Below, piece by piece: positions 1 to 9,316 of a stretch of DNA of 64,000 nt; positions within the stretch are counted from its first letter, which is position 1; each line of letters starts with the position of its first letter. The position numbers and the translations under genes were made by a program. Where the stretch lies: contig JAXMCI010000018.1 of the NCBI GenBank assembly GCA_046349435.1, positions 83,396 to 147,395 on the forward strand, written 5' to 3'. The stretch is from JAXMCI01 sp046349435 (GTDB lineage Bacteria; Pseudomonadota; Alphaproteobacteria; Dongiales; Dongiaceae). The notes under the pieces are model-generated. The model was not told the DNA's origin and did not search any database. It saw nothing but the letters and a program-made list of their open reading frames with translations.

Positions 1-245
1 CCGCGCTCGGCGAGCCAGGCGCGGAAATCGCCGCGCTCCAGCCGGTCGAGGGTGGCGAGGCTCGGCGGCGCGCCGCGATGGACGGTCAGGAACCGGCAGA
101 ACTCGGCGAGGTCGCGGCCATAGGCCTCGAGCGTGTGGCGCGAGGCGCGCCGCTCGTGCGCCAGCCAGTCGCGCCATAGCGCCACCTGCTCGGCGAGGTC
201 GGGGGCGGCCGCCAGCCCGAGCGTGGGCTGCGCGCGCGCGCTCAC
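1..245 (-). CDS. xerC: Tyrosine recombinase XerC, N-terminal part (runs off the window)
   Basis: The visible 81 codons encode the N-terminal SAM-like core-binding domain of a XerC-type site-specific recombinase (sequence around QVALWRDWLAHERRAS, then HTLEAYGRDLAEFCRFL). XerC/XerD resolve chromosome dimers at dif during division. The catalytic domain lies outside the window, so the R-H-R-Y residues cannot be checked. The GTG start overlaps the TGA stop of the upstream DUF484 gene by four bases (GTGA), so the two are translationally coupled. The DUF484-xerC order is a common proteobacterial arrangement, which supports XerC over other integrases. Confidence 0.8.
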   Translation of the reverse strand, partial: MSARAQPTLGLAAAPDLAEQVALWRDWLAHERRASRHTLEAYGRDLAEFCRFLTVHRGAPPSLATLDRLERGDFRAWLAER

Positions 246-970
246 GGCGGCAGGTCGAGCCAGGTGCGGATGGCGTGCTCCAGCACGCGGGCGAGGAAGG
301 AGAGCAGCTCGGTGCCCTGGCCGGGATTGAAGTAGCCGGGATGGCGGGTGCCGAAGGCGAGCAGCCCGACCGGCGCCGCCGGGCTCGCGGTGATGCGCAG
401 CAGGGCGTCGGAGCGGACCAGCCCGGCGGCCGCGCCGAAGATCCTGGGATCGCCCTCGACGTCGTCGCGCAGCAGCGTGTCGCGGCCATTGCCGAGCAGC
501 TCGCCGACCAGGCCGGCGGGCAGCAGCTGCACGCCCTCGACCGAGCGCCGCTTGCGCCCTTCCGTGGCCTCGACGCAGAGCGACACGACGTCGACGTCGA
601 GCACCACGGCGAGATCGGTCATCACCGTCTCGATGAGGTTCTCGAAGCTGCGCGCGGCGAGCAGCGCCAGCGCTGCCCGGTGCACCCGCTCCTGGGTCGA
701 CAGGTTGTCGCGGCTGTTGGCCAGCAGGTCGTCCTGCTCGGTGCGCAGCCGGGCCACGTCGCGGCGCAGCCGCTCGACCATCACCTGCTGCAGGTCGAGC
801 ACGCCCGGGCCCTGGCGCCGCGCCGGCGCCTGCTGCGCGTCGAGCAGCTCGCCGTGGCGCAGCAGGAAGTCGGGATGGCGCTGCAGGTAGTCGACGACCT
901 GCGCCGCGGTCACCCGGCCGGCGGCCGGCGGGGCGGCGGTGGGAACCATGTCCTCGGGCTTGCGCGGCAT
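242..970 (-). CDS. DUF484 family protein
   Basis: 242 aa, the usual size for DUF484 (GAF-like) proteins. It contains VVDYLQRHPDFLLRHGELL near residue 27, the family hallmark, then a predicted coiled coil (QVMVERLRRDVARLRTEQDDL) and a GAF-like C-terminal half ending VLEHAIRTWLDLPP. The molecular function of DUF484 is not established. It is regularly found next to xerC, as here (4-nt overlap). It starts 3 nt after the fsa stop, so fsa, DUF484 and xerC form one minus-strand operon. Confidence 0.85.
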   Translation of the reverse strand: MPRKPEDMVPTAAPPAAGRVTAAQVVDYLQRHPDFLLRHGELLDAQQAPARRQGPGVLDLQQVMVERLRRDVARLRTEQDDLLANSRDNLSTQERVHRAALALLAARSFENLIETVMTDLAVVLDVDVVSLCVEATEGRKRRSVEGVQLLPAGLVGELLGNGRDTLLRDDVEGDPRIFGAAAGLVRSDALLRITASPAAPVGLLAFGTRHPGYFNPGQGTELLSFLARVLEHAIRTWLDLPP

Positions 971-973
971 CCG

Positions 974-1630
974 CTAGACGATCTTCTGGCCGGTCTTCGC
1001 CCAGTCGGCGAGGAAGGCGGCGAGCCCCTTGTCGGTCAGCGGATGATTGAACATCTGGCGCAGCACGGCCGGCGGCATGGTGCAGACATGGGCGCCCATC
1101 CTGGCCGCCTCGACGACGTGCATCGGGCTGCGGATCGAGGCGACCAGCACCTCGGTGTTGAAGTCGACATAGCCGGAGTAGATCTGCAGGATGTCGGCGA
1201 TCAGCGCCATGCCGTCGGCGCCGATGTCGTCGAGCCGGCCGACGAAGGGCGAGACGAAGGCGGCGCCCGCCTTGGCGGCGAGGATCGCCTGGGCCGGCGA
1301 GAAGCAGAGCGTGACGTTGACCCGCACGCCCTCGTCGGCGAGCGCGCGGCAGGTCTTCAGCCCGGCCGGGGTCAGCGGCACCTTGACCGCGATGTTGGGC
1401 GCGATCGCCGCCAGCCGGCGGCCCTCGGCGAGCATCGAATCGGCATCGGTCGCGGTGACCTCGGCGCTGATCGGGCCGGGCACGATGCCGGCGATCTCGC
1501 GCACCAGCTCGATGAAGGGACGGCCGGTCTTGGCGACCAGCGACGGATTGGTGGTCACCCCATCGACCAGCCCGGTCGCGGCGAGGTCCCGGATGTCGCC
1601 GAGATCGGCCGTGTCGATGAAGAACTTCAT
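974..1630 (-). CDS. fsa: Transaldolase / fructose-6-phosphate aldolase-type protein
   Basis: 218 aa, the size of the short TalC/MipB/FSA transaldolases. The N-terminus MKFFIDTADLGDIRDL and the TTNPSLVAK motif are diagnostic. The Schiff-base lysine sits in IAVKVPLT (about residue 86). The C-terminus (HPLTDKGLAAFLADW) is typical. It acts in the cytosol on the non-oxidative pentose phosphate pathway or as a fructose-6-phosphate aldolase; sequence alone does not separate these two activities. It is divergent from priA, with 76 bp between the two starts, and heads the fsa-DUF484-xerC operon. Confidence 0.9.
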   Translation of the reverse strand: MKFFIDTADLGDIRDLAATGLVDGVTTNPSLVAKTGRPFIELVREIAGIVPGPISAEVTATDADSMLAEGRRLAAIAPNIAVKVPLTPAGLKTCRALADEGVRVNVTLCFSPAQAILAAKAGAAFVSPFVGRLDDIGADGMALIADILQIYSGYVDFNTEVLVASIRSPMHVVEAARMGAHVCTMPPAVLRQMFNHPLTDKGLAAFLADWAKTGQKIV

Positions 1631-1706
1631 GGACGCACTCGTCTCCTCGGGCAGCCTGCCGTCGTGCGTGACGCGGCCCGCGCGATTCGGCGATACACTC
1701 TAGCCC

Positions 1707-3913
1707 ATGGTCGATGACCGATCCAGTTCCGCCCCGGCGCGGCCGGCCGCGCGCTGCCGCGTGCTGCTGCCGCTGCCGCTCGCCGGCGCCTACGACTACG
1801 CCGCCGATCCGGCGCTGGACCTCGGGCCGGGCGACTTCGTCAGCGTGCCGCTCGGCCGGCGCGAGGTGGCGGGCGTGGTCTGGGATGCGGCGGCCGAGCC
1901 CGCCGCGCTCGACGAATCGCGGCTCCGCCCGGTGGCGGCGCGGCTCGACGTGCCGGCGCTGCCGAGGTGTCGCGGCGCTTCGTCGAATGGGTCGCCGACT
2001 ACGTCGTAGCGCCGCCCGGGGCGGTGCTGCGGATGGCCATGAGCGTGCCCGCGGCGCTCGTCCCGCCGCGGCCGATCGCCGCCTGGCGGCGCGTCGGCGG
2101 CGCGCGCCCCGCGGCGCCGCTCACCGCGGCGCGGCAGCGCGTGCTGGCGGTGCTCGAGGACGGGCCGCCGCGCGCCGGTCCGGAGCTCGCCCGCGAGGCC
2201 GGGGTCGGCAGCGGCGTGCTGCGCGGCCTGCAGGGGCTGGGCCTGATCGAGCCGGTCGCCCTGCCGCCGCCGCCGCCCTATGGCCGCCCCGACCCCGCTT
2301 CGCCCGGCCACGTGCTGTCGCCGGCCCAGGCGGCCGCGGCCGAATCGCTGGCCGGCCGCGTCGGCGCCGGCTTCTCCGCGACGCTGCTCGACGGCGTCAC
2401 CGGCTCGGGCAAGACCGAGGTCTATTTCGAGGCGATCGCCGCGGCGCTCGCCGCCGGCCGCCAGGCCTTGGTGCTGCTGCCCGAGATCGCGCTCTCGGCG
2501 CAGTGGCTCGACCGCTTCGCGCGGCGCTTCGGCGTCAGGCCGGCGGCCTGGCACTCCGACCTGTCGCAGGCCGAGCGCCGCGCCGCCTGGCGGGCGATCG
2601 CCGAGGGCGAGGCGCGCGTCGTGGTCGGCGCCCGCTCGGCGCTCTTCCTGCCCTATCCCGCGCTCGGCCTGGTCGTCGTCGACGAGGAGCACGAGTCCGC
2701 CTACAAGCAGGAGGAGGGCGTCGTCTACCAGGCGCGCGACATGGCCGTGGTGCGCGCCCAGCTCGGCGCGATTCCCGTGCTGCTGGTCTCCGCCACGCCG
2801 TCGCTGGAGACGCTGAGCAACGTCGAGCGCGGCCGCTACGGGCGGGTCGACATGCCCGACCGCCATGCCGGCGCGGTGCTGCCGAGCGTCGAGGCGATCG
2901 ACCTGCGGCAGGACCGGCCGCCGCGCCAGAGCTGGCTGTCGCCGACGCTGCGCGCCGCGGTGGCGCAGACGCTGGCCGCCGGCGAGCAGGCGCTGCTCTT
3001 CCTCAATCGCCGGGGCTATGCGCCGCTCACGCTCTGCCGCCGCTGCGGCCACCGCATGCAGTGCCCGCGCTGCACCGCCTGGCTGGTCGAGCACCGCTTC
3101 TCCGGCCGGCTGCAATGCCACCATTGCGGCTTCGCCCTGCCGCTGCCCTCGCATTGCCCGGCATGCCAGGCCGAGGGCACGCTCGCCGCCTGCGGCCCCG
3201 GCGTCGAGCGGCTGGCCGAGGAGGCGGCGGCGCTGTTCCCCGAGGCGCGGCTGGCGACGATGACCAGCGACACCATCACCGGCCCGCTCGCCGCCGCGGC
3301 GCTGGTCGAGCGCGTCCAGCGCCGCGAGATCGACCTGCTGGTCGGCACCCAGATCGTCGCCAAGGGCCACCATTTCCCCAGCCTGACGCTGGTCGGCGTG
3401 GTCGACGCCGATCTCGGCCTCAACGGCGGCGACCTGCGCGCCGCCGAGCGCACCTTCCAGCTGCTGCAGCAGGTCGGCGGCCGGGCCGGCCGGGCGGAGC
3501 GGCCGGGCCGCGTGCTGCTGCAGACCTATGCGCCGGAGCAGCCGGTGATGCGCGCGCTGGTGCAGGGTGACCGCGACGGCTTCCGCGCCGAGGAGGCGGC
3601 GGCCCGGCGCGAGGCGGGCATGCCGCCCTACGGCCGGCTCGCCGCGCTGATCCTGGCGGCCGGCAGCGCCGAGGCTGCCGACGCCGCCGCCCGCCAGCTC
3701 GCCCGCGTCGCGCCGGCCGGCGAGGGCGTGGTCGTGCTCGGCCCGGCGCCGGCGCCGCTCGCCGTGCTGCGCGGCCAGCACCGCCGCCGCTTCCTGCTGC
3801 GCTGCCGCCGGGACATCCGCCCGCAGCCGCTGATCCGCGCCTGGCTCGCCCAGGTCAAGCTGCCCGGCACCGTCCGGCTGCAGATCGACATCGACCCGTA
3901 CAGCTTCCTGTAG
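1707..3913 (+). CDS. priA: Primosomal protein N' (PriA helicase), frameshifted in this sequence
   Basis: PriA restarts stalled replication forks as a 3'-5' DEAH helicase. The N-terminal DNA-binding part (VLLPLPLAGAYDY) is in one frame from 1707. The rest is in another frame from about 1964: Walker A GVTGSGKTEVYFE, Walker B VVVDEEHESAYKQ, and the zinc-binding Cys cluster (CRRCGH, CPRC, CHHCGF, CPAC) that marks PriA. The break is in a CC run near 1962-1963. Restoring one C gives a continuous ALPEVSRRFVEW, so I read this as one gene with a one-base deletion. PriA is nearly always intact, which argues for a sequencing error. Total length of about 735 aa fits the family. Confidence 0.9.
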
Positions 3914-3928
3914 GGCAGGGGCCGGCGC

Positions 3929-4522
3929 TCAGCCGCCGGGCTTCGCCGGCTCGGCGTAGTAGCCGACCACGTCGCCGGCCAGGCTGACGCCCAGCCCGTT
4001 GAGCAGCCGGTTGGAGTAGTTGAAGTAGGCGCAGACCTGGTTGACCTCGAGGATCTCGCCGTCCTCGGCGCCGGCGGCGCGGCACGCCTCGACGTCGGAT
4101 GCCGCCATCTCGCCGGGCGCCACCGTCAGCTTGCGGGCATAGCGCAGCAAGGCCAGCTCCTTGCCGGCGAACACGGCTTCCGGCCGCTGCTCCCGCAGCG
4201 CGGCCAGGATGGCGGCGGCGCGCGGCTCGTCGGCGAGCAGGCGGCGGGTGTTGGCCCAGTGGTGGGTGAAGCTGTACTCGCAGCGGTTGGCGAGGCTGGT
4301 ATAGACCGCCACGCATTCCAGGAACCACAGCGGCAGCCGGTTGCCCGGATTGTGCAGCACCGCCCGGTAGAGCGCGACGTGCCCCGCCATGGTGTGGGGC
4401 CGCAGGCTGTGCACGCGCATCACGTTGTCGACCGTGCCGGCCGGGGTCTTGGCCCGCTCGTAGAGCTCGGCCAACTCGCCGGTCGCCTCCTCGACCGGGA
4501 TCATGCGGATCCAGGCGCTCAT
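3929..4522 (-). CDS. AhpD-like / carboxymuconolactone decarboxylase family protein
   Basis: 197 aa, all-helical AhpD-like fold. Sequence LWFLECVAVYTSLANRCEYSFTHHW (given in two pieces: LWFLECVAVY and RCEYSFTHHW) carries the family's E...C..H arrangement. The second Cys of the CxxC redox motif is Ser here (CEYS), so a classical disulfide peroxidase cycle is doubtful. Start chosen at the ATG giving MSAWIRMIPVEE, which is where homology begins; the longer open frame upstream is antisense noise. It is the last gene of the eight-gene minus-strand operon and is convergent with priA. Substrate unknown. Confidence 0.75.
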   Translation of the reverse strand: MSAWIRMIPVEEATGELAELYERAKTPAGTVDNVMRVHSLRPHTMAGHVALYRAVLHNPGNRLPLWFLECVAVYTSLANRCEYSFTHHWANTRRLLADEPRAAAILAALREQRPEAVFAGKELALLRYARKLTVAPGEMAASDVEACRAAGAEDGEILEVNQVCAYFNYSNRLLNGLGVSLAGDVVGYYAEPAKPGG

Positions 4523-4554
4523 GGTCTCCTCTGCCTCGGGTCTGCGGGGTGGAT

Positions 4555-5193
4555 TCAGTCGATCGGCACCGGCTGCGGCGGCCGCGCGAAGAGGCGGTGG
4601 ACCAGCGGCGCGAAGAACGTCAGCGGCGCCGTGGGGTAGGCGGGGTCGATGGCGTTCTGGTCGTAGCGCGCGACGAACGCGGCCGTCCACTCGAAATGCG
4701 GATGGCCGCGCCAGCGCTCGCGCTCCCGGGGGTCGCCGCGCGGGAACTCCGGGCAATGGACGAGCTGGAACACGGGATGCCGCTCCAGCATCCAGCGGTG
4801 GCGCTCGGCGACATAGGGCCCGAGCAGCGCCGCGGCGAAGGCCCCGTGGGTGCTCGGGCAGGCGGTGAAGCCGATGTCGTGCAGCAGGGCGACCGCCACC
4901 GTCTCCTCGTCCTCGCCGGCCCGCCAGGCCATCGTCGCCGACTGCAGGCAGTGCTGGTAGTTGTTGATCCGGTAGCCGAAGGTGGGATCCTGCGCCTCGA
5001 GGGCGAGCATCGCCAGCACGCGCGCCGCCTGCCGCTCGGCGTAGAAGGGTCGGCGCTGGCGGTCGAGCAGCGCCCAGTCGGCGGCGCTGAACTGGTCGAG
5101 GGCCAGCTTGTCGACGGCCTGCCAGCCCGGCTCGGCCAGCGGTGCCGACAGCGGCTGCGCGCCCGGCGGCGGGTCGCGTTCGATGCCGCTCAT
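4555..5193 (-). CDS. HD-domain protein, PhnZ/MIOX-like (possible di-iron oxygenase)
   Basis: 212 aa. An HD domain is clear: YQHCLQSA (H81), ALLHDIG (H105-D106), then H116, H139 and D178 in RYDQN. The spacing from H81 to H105 is the same 24 residues as I recall for the first two ligands of PhnZ, the mixed-valence di-iron oxygenase that cleaves hydroxy-phosphonates. The C-terminal FVARYDQNAIDPAYP resembles that subgroup rather than nucleotide-hydrolysing HD enzymes. The His of the PhnZ HDIGH motif is Phe here. The ATG overlaps the upstream molybdoenzyme stop (ATGA). Oxygenase rather than phosphohydrolase activity is inference, supported by the 2OG oxygenase in the same operon. Confidence 0.7.
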   Translation of the reverse strand: MSGIERDPPPGAQPLSAPLAEPGWQAVDKLALDQFSAADWALLDRQRRPFYAERQAARVLAMLALEAQDPTFGYRINNYQHCLQSATMAWRAGEDEETVAVALLHDIGFTACPSTHGAFAAALLGPYVAERHRWMLERHPVFQLVHCPEFPRGDPRERERWRGHPHFEWTAAFVARYDQNAIDPAYPTAPLTFFAPLVHRLFARPPQPVPID

Positions 5194-7520
5194 CGGGACA
5201 GCTCCCCGGGAATGCTGTCGAGCACCAGCGGCGGGTCGAAGGCGGTGACCGGCGGCGGCTCGCCGGCATGAGGCTCGATCTCGACCAGGCAGGTCTGCGC
5301 GCTCGGCCCCTGGGCGAGGCTCGAGGTGCCCTTGTCGAGGGTCAGCAGGTTGACGTTGCCGTGCTTGCACAGGCTGCCGATCTCGCCCGGCCGTTCCGGG
5401 TCGTACCAGGCGCCGGTGGCGAGCTGGACGACGCCGCGGGCGATCCGCCCCGTCACCCGCGCGCCGGCCAGGCAGGTGCCGCGGTCGTTGAAGACCCGCA
5501 CCACCTGGCCGTCGGCGATGGCGCGCTCGGCCGCGTCCGCCGGGTGGATCCAGACCGGCTCGCGGCCGGCGATCTTGGCCGCCAGGCTGACGCTGCCCTG
5601 GTCGAGCTGGCTGTGCAGCCGGGCCGCCGGCTGGTTCGAGATGAGGTGCAGCGGATAGGAGGCGGCCCTGGCCGAGCCCCGCCATTCCGCGGGCTCCAGC
5701 CAGACCGGGTGTCCGGGGCAGTCGCGATAGCCGAAGCCGGCCACCCGCTCGGAGAAGATCTCGATGCGGCCGCTCGGCGTCGTCAGCGGGTGGGCCTCGG
5801 GATCGCGACGGAAGGCCTCCAGCAGGACGCCGGGCCGCTCGGGCACCGGCAGCAGCGCGTGGCCCTGCGCCCAGAACGCCTCGAAGGTGGGCAGGCTCAT
5901 GCCGAGCCGAGCCACCTCCTGGCGGTCCCGCTCGTAGAGATGTCGCAGCCACGCCATCTCGTCGCGCCCCTCGGTGAAGGCCGCCTCGACCCCGAGCCGC
6001 CGCGCCAGCGCGGCGCAGATCGCATGGTCGCTGCGCGCCTCGCCGACCGGCGGGATCGCCTGGTGCATTGCCAGCATCCAGGGGTCGCGGCTGGCGCCGC
6101 CGATGTCGTTGCGCTCGAAGGTCGTGGTGGCCGGCAGCACGATGTCGGCGTGGCGGGCGAGCGGCGTCCACCACGGCTCGTGCACCACGATGGTCTCGGG
6201 CCGCCGCCAGGCGGCGAGCAGCCGGTTGAGGTCCTGATGGTGGTGGAAGGGATTGCCGCCGCACCAGTAGACGAGGCGGATGTCGGGATAGGTGATCCGC
6301 CGCCCGTCATAGTCGATGGTAGTGCCCGGCGCGAGCAGCATGTCGGCGACGCGCGCCACCGGAATGACGCTGCCCGTCGGGTTCACGCCCTCGGGCAGCC
6401 AGGCCCGGCTGGCGCGGTCGGCGGGCGTGGCGGCGTTGCCCACGGCGGTGAGGCCGAAGGCGAAGCCGCCACCGGGCAGGCCGATCTGGCCCAGCATGGC
6501 GGCCAGGGTCACCGCCATCCAGTAGACCTGCTCGCCGTGGTCGGCGCGCTGCAGCGACCAGCCGAGCACCAGCAGTGAGCGGCAGCCCGCCATGCGGCGG
6601 GCGAGCGCCCGGATGGTCTCGGCCGGCAGGCCGCAGAGCGGGGCCGCCCAGTCGGCCGATTTCGCCACGCCGTCGGTCGTGCCCATGAGATAGGGCCGGA
6701 ACCGCTCGAAGCCGACGCAATAGCGGGCGAGGAACGCCTCGTCGTGGCGGCCCTCCTCGACCAGCGTATGGGCCAGGCCCAGCATCAGGGCGACGTCGCT
6801 GTTGGGCACCGCCGGCAGCCACTCGGCCGCGAGGAACCCGGCCATGTCCTCGGCGATCGGCCCGACATTGACGAAGGCGACGCCGCGCTCGCGGCAGCGC
6901 GCGAGCCAGAAGGCGGTGTCGTGGCTGCCGCTGCCGCCGGCGATCACCTGTGCGTTGCGCAGCGGCAGCCCGCCGAGCGCGACCACCAGCTCGCTCGCCT
7001 CGGCCACGGCGCGCCAGTCGGTCATCTCGTGGAACATCCGGTACCAGTCGGCCACCACGTGCGGCATGGTGACGATGGCGGCCGCGCAGCTGTAGGAGTT
7101 GACCGAGCCGGTGTAGCCGCCGATCAGGTTGAGCAGACGGTGCAGCTGGCCCGAGGCGTCGTGGAAGCGCCCGGCACTGCCCCAGCCGTAGGAGCCGGCA
7201 TAGATCGCCGGGTTGCCGTGGTCGCGCGCCACCCGCCGCAGCTCGCCGGCGACGAGGTCGAGCGCACGCTCCCAGGAGACCGCCACGAACGGCTCGGCGC
7301 CGCGGCCCGCGCGGTCGCCGGCGGGGCCGCGGGCGAGCCAGCCGGCGCGCACCGCGGGCGTCGCGATACGGGTCGGGTGGTGCACCGCGCCGGGCAGCGA
7401 GGCGATGATCGGCGAGGGGTCGCGGTCGGCGGCGAACGGCGCGACCCCGGCGAGCCGGCCGCCCTCGACGATCGCCTCCACCGCGCCCCAGTGGGTCGAG
7501 CTCGGGACGCGCCCGCTCAT
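5190..7520 (-). CDS. Molybdopterin oxidoreductase, biotin/TMAO/DMSO-sulfoxide reductase (BisC/TorZ) type
   Basis: 776 aa, full length for the single-subunit DMSO-reductase family. N-terminal STHWGA and YGWGSAGRFHD, and the NSYSCAAAI motif with the Ser expected to ligate Mo, place it with BisC/TorZ/DorA, not with FeS-containing nitrate or formate enzymes: no N-terminal Cys cluster is present. No Tat signal is visible, so it is probably cytoplasmic like BisC. Later motifs include CGGNPFHHHQDLNRL, TTTFERNDIGGASRD and the C-terminal dinucleotide-cofactor region NVNLLTLDKGTSSLAQG. It overlaps the ABC permease stop by four bases. It may reduce an S- or N-oxide form of the imported compound (inference). 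Confidence 0.88.
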   Translation of the reverse strand: MSGRVPSSTHWGAVEAIVEGGRLAGVAPFAADRDPSPIIASLPGAVHHPTRIATPAVRAGWLARGPAGDRAGRGAEPFVAVSWERALDLVAGELRRVARDHGNPAIYAGSYGWGSAGRFHDASGQLHRLLNLIGGYTGSVNSYSCAAAIVTMPHVVADWYRMFHEMTDWRAVAEASELVVALGGLPLRNAQVIAGGSGSHDTAFWLARCRERGVAFVNVGPIAEDMAGFLAAEWLPAVPNSDVALMLGLAHTLVEEGRHDEAFLARYCVGFERFRPYLMGTTDGVAKSADWAAPLCGLPAETIRALARRMAGCRSLLVLGWSLQRADHGEQVYWMAVTLAAMLGQIGLPGGGFAFGLTAVGNAATPADRASRAWLPEGVNPTGSVIPVARVADMLLAPGTTIDYDGRRITYPDIRLVYWCGGNPFHHHQDLNRLLAAWRRPETIVVHEPWWTPLARHADIVLPATTTFERNDIGGASRDPWMLAMHQAIPPVGEARSDHAICAALARRLGVEAAFTEGRDEMAWLRHLYERDRQEVARLGMSLPTFEAFWAQGHALLPVPERPGVLLEAFRRDPEAHPLTTPSGRIEIFSERVAGFGYRDCPGHPVWLEPAEWRGSARAASYPLHLISNQPAARLHSQLDQGSVSLAAKIAGREPVWIHPADAAERAIADGQVVRVFNDRGTCLAGARVTGRIARGVVQLATGAWYDPERPGEIGSLCKHGNVNLLTLDKGTSSLAQGPSAQTCLVEIEPHAGEPPPVTAFDPPLVLDSIPGELSR

Positions 7521-8437
7521 CGCGCCGCCCCCAGGGCCAGCCGCCGCTCGAGCCGCCGGAAGGCCAGCGAGCAGCCGAAGCAGAGCGCGAAATAGAGCAG
7601 CGCGGCGGTGATCCAGCTCTCGAAGATGGCAGTGGTCGAGATCGCCACCTGGCTGGCCGAGAGGGTCAGCTCCTGGATCGAGATCAGCGAGACGATCGAG
7701 GAGTCCTTGATCAGGGAGATGAACTGGCCGGCCAGCGGCGGGGTGATGCGCTGGATCGCCTGCGGCAGGATGACGAGGCGCAGGGTGCCCAGGCGCGTCA
7801 GCCCGACCGCCAGGCCGCCCTCCCACTGGCCCTTCTCGATCGACTGGATCCCGGCGCGCACGATCTCGGTGACATAGGCGCCCTCGAAGAGCGCCAGGCA
7901 GATCAGGCCGGAGACGAAGGCGGAAAGCTGCTCGGGCGCGCCGAACAGGACCTCGACGACGCCGAGGGTGGCGGGCGAGGCGTCCTGCATCGCATCGTCG
8001 ATGCCGAGCAGCGGCATGATCTGGCTGCTGATGAAGAAATAGAAGATGAAGATGAAGACGAGCGGCGGGATGTTGCGCACCAGCTCGACATAGAAGCGCG
8101 AGAGCAGCCGCAGGAACAGGCTGCCGGAGACCCGGCAGAGTCCCATCAGCATGCCGATGGCGGCGGCCGCCACGATGCCCCAGAGCGACAGCCGCACCGT
8201 GGTGAAGAAGCCCTGCAGCAGCAGGTTGGTCACCCAGCGCCGCTCGTCCTCGTCCCAGCGCAGCAGGAAGGGCGGGATCGCGTCCCAGCTCCAGCGATAA
8301 TGCAGGACGGCGGCGGTGCGGTGGGCGGTGTAGCCGACAAGGAGTGCGACGACCGCCAGGATCACCGCGTCCGGCCAGCGCAGCCGGTAGCGCCGGCGGG
8401 CGGCCGGGGGCGTCATGGCGGTCGTCGCCTCGCTCAT
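7517..8437 (-). CDS. Amino-acid-type ABC transporter permease (HisM/GltK-like)
   Basis: 306 aa, with an N-terminal helix followed by about five membrane spans. It contains the conserved VRNIPPLVFIF segment and the EAA loop (EGGLAVGLTRLGTLRLVILPQAIQRITPPL), here seen as GLTRLGTLRLVILPQA. These are features of polar-amino-acid permeases (PAAT family). It forms a heterodimer with the 9317-10195 permease. Its stop overlaps the molybdoenzyme start and its ATG is 4 nt from the SBP stop. No ATP-binding subunit gene is present in this operon. Confidence 0.9.
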   Translation of the reverse strand: MSEATTAMTPPAARRRYRLRWPDAVILAVVALLVGYTAHRTAAVLHYRWSWDAIPPFLLRWDEDERRWVTNLLLQGFFTTVRLSLWGIVAAAAIGMLMGLCRVSGSLFLRLLSRFYVELVRNIPPLVFIFIFYFFISSQIMPLLGIDDAMQDASPATLGVVEVLFGAPEQLSAFVSGLICLALFEGAYVTEIVRAGIQSIEKGQWEGGLAVGLTRLGTLRLVILPQAIQRITPPLAGQFISLIKDSSIVSLISIQELTLSASQVAISTTAIFESWITAALLYFALCFGCSLAFRRLERRLALGAAR

Positions 8438-8441
8438 CGTC

Positions 8442-9284
8442 CTATTGCTGCTCGGGCACCTGGTCGGCCCAGGCGCGGCCCTTGAACCAGTAGTCGTAGC
8501 GCTCCTTCAGCCAGCCATCGTCCCGGTGCACCAGGATCCAGTTGTCGAAGAAGTTGATCGCGTCCGGATCGCCCTTGCGCACCGCGAAGGCTTCCGACGT
8601 CTTCTGCAGCGCCGGCAGGTCCGGGGCGACCAGCACGTCGGGGTACTTCGCGGCCCACAGCGCCGGCGTCGGCGCCGAGGCGAGCGCGGCGGTCGCCTTG
8701 CCGTTGATCAGCTCCTGCAGCGTCTGGCCCTCCTCGTCGAACAGCAGCTGCTGGGCATTGGGAAACAGCTTCTCGGCGAGGACCGCGGTGGTGGCGCCGC
8801 GGCGGTTGGCGAGGATCACGTCGGGCTTGTTGAGGTCCTCGACCGTCTTGATGCTGGCGCCCAGCTTCTTGTTGATGACGACCAGCGTCTCGGTGTTCTC
8901 GTAGGGGATGGTGAAGTTGACCGTCAGGTTGCGCTGCGGGGTGATCGACATGCCGCTGATGATGACGTCGAACTTGCCGGCGATCAGCGCCGGGATGATG
9001 CCGTCCCAGGAGGTCGGCACCGTCTCCAGCTTCACCCCCATCTCCTCGGCCAGCTTCCTGGCGACATCGACCTCGAAGCCGACCAGCTGGCCCTTCTTGT
9101 CGGGCATCGCCCAGGGCACGAAGGTCGAGAGCCCGACCCGGATGGTGCCGCGCTTCTTGATCTCCTCGATGACGCTGGACGCCGCCAGGTGCTGGCGCAC
9201 GTTGTCGGCCGCCTTGGCGAGGCCGGCTGCCCCGACGGCGAGCAGGCCGCCGAGCAGGCAGGTGAGCGCGTGTCTTCGTATCAT
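8442..9284 (-). CDS. Amino-acid-type ABC transporter periplasmic binding protein
   Basis: 280 aa. Sec signal peptide: MIRRHALTCLLGG, hydrophobic core, AKAADN cleavage region. It then has the family-3 solute-binding fold: IKKRGTIRVGLSTFVPW, GFEVDVARKLAEEMGVKLE, DVIISGMSITPQRNLTVNFT, all hallmarks of polar amino-acid binders. The start is the ATG at 9284, preceded by AGGAATTCTCCCCC-like purine-poor sequence; the much longer open frame upstream is an artefact of high GC. It lies between the two permease genes. Ligand unknown; amino-acid-like or small zwitterionic compounds are likely. Confidence 0.92.
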   Translation of the reverse strand: MIRRHALTCLLGGLLAVGAAGLAKAADNVRQHLAASSVIEEIKKRGTIRVGLSTFVPWAMPDKKGQLVGFEVDVARKLAEEMGVKLETVPTSWDGIIPALIAGKFDVIISGMSITPQRNLTVNFTIPYENTETLVVINKKLGASIKTVEDLNKPDVILANRRGATTAVLAEKLFPNAQQLLFDEEGQTLQELINGKATAALASAPTPALWAAKYPDVLVAPDLPALQKTSEAFAVRKGDPDAINFFDNWILVHRDDGWLKERYDYWFKGRAWADQVPEQQ

Positions 9285-9316
9285 GGTAGGAATTCTCCCC
9301 CGTTGGGTGAAGGTGC

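Noticed and set aside
275..1717. A 480-aa plus-strand frame opposite DUF484 and fsa
   Set aside because: Composition typical of antisense translation; the minus-strand genes are clear.
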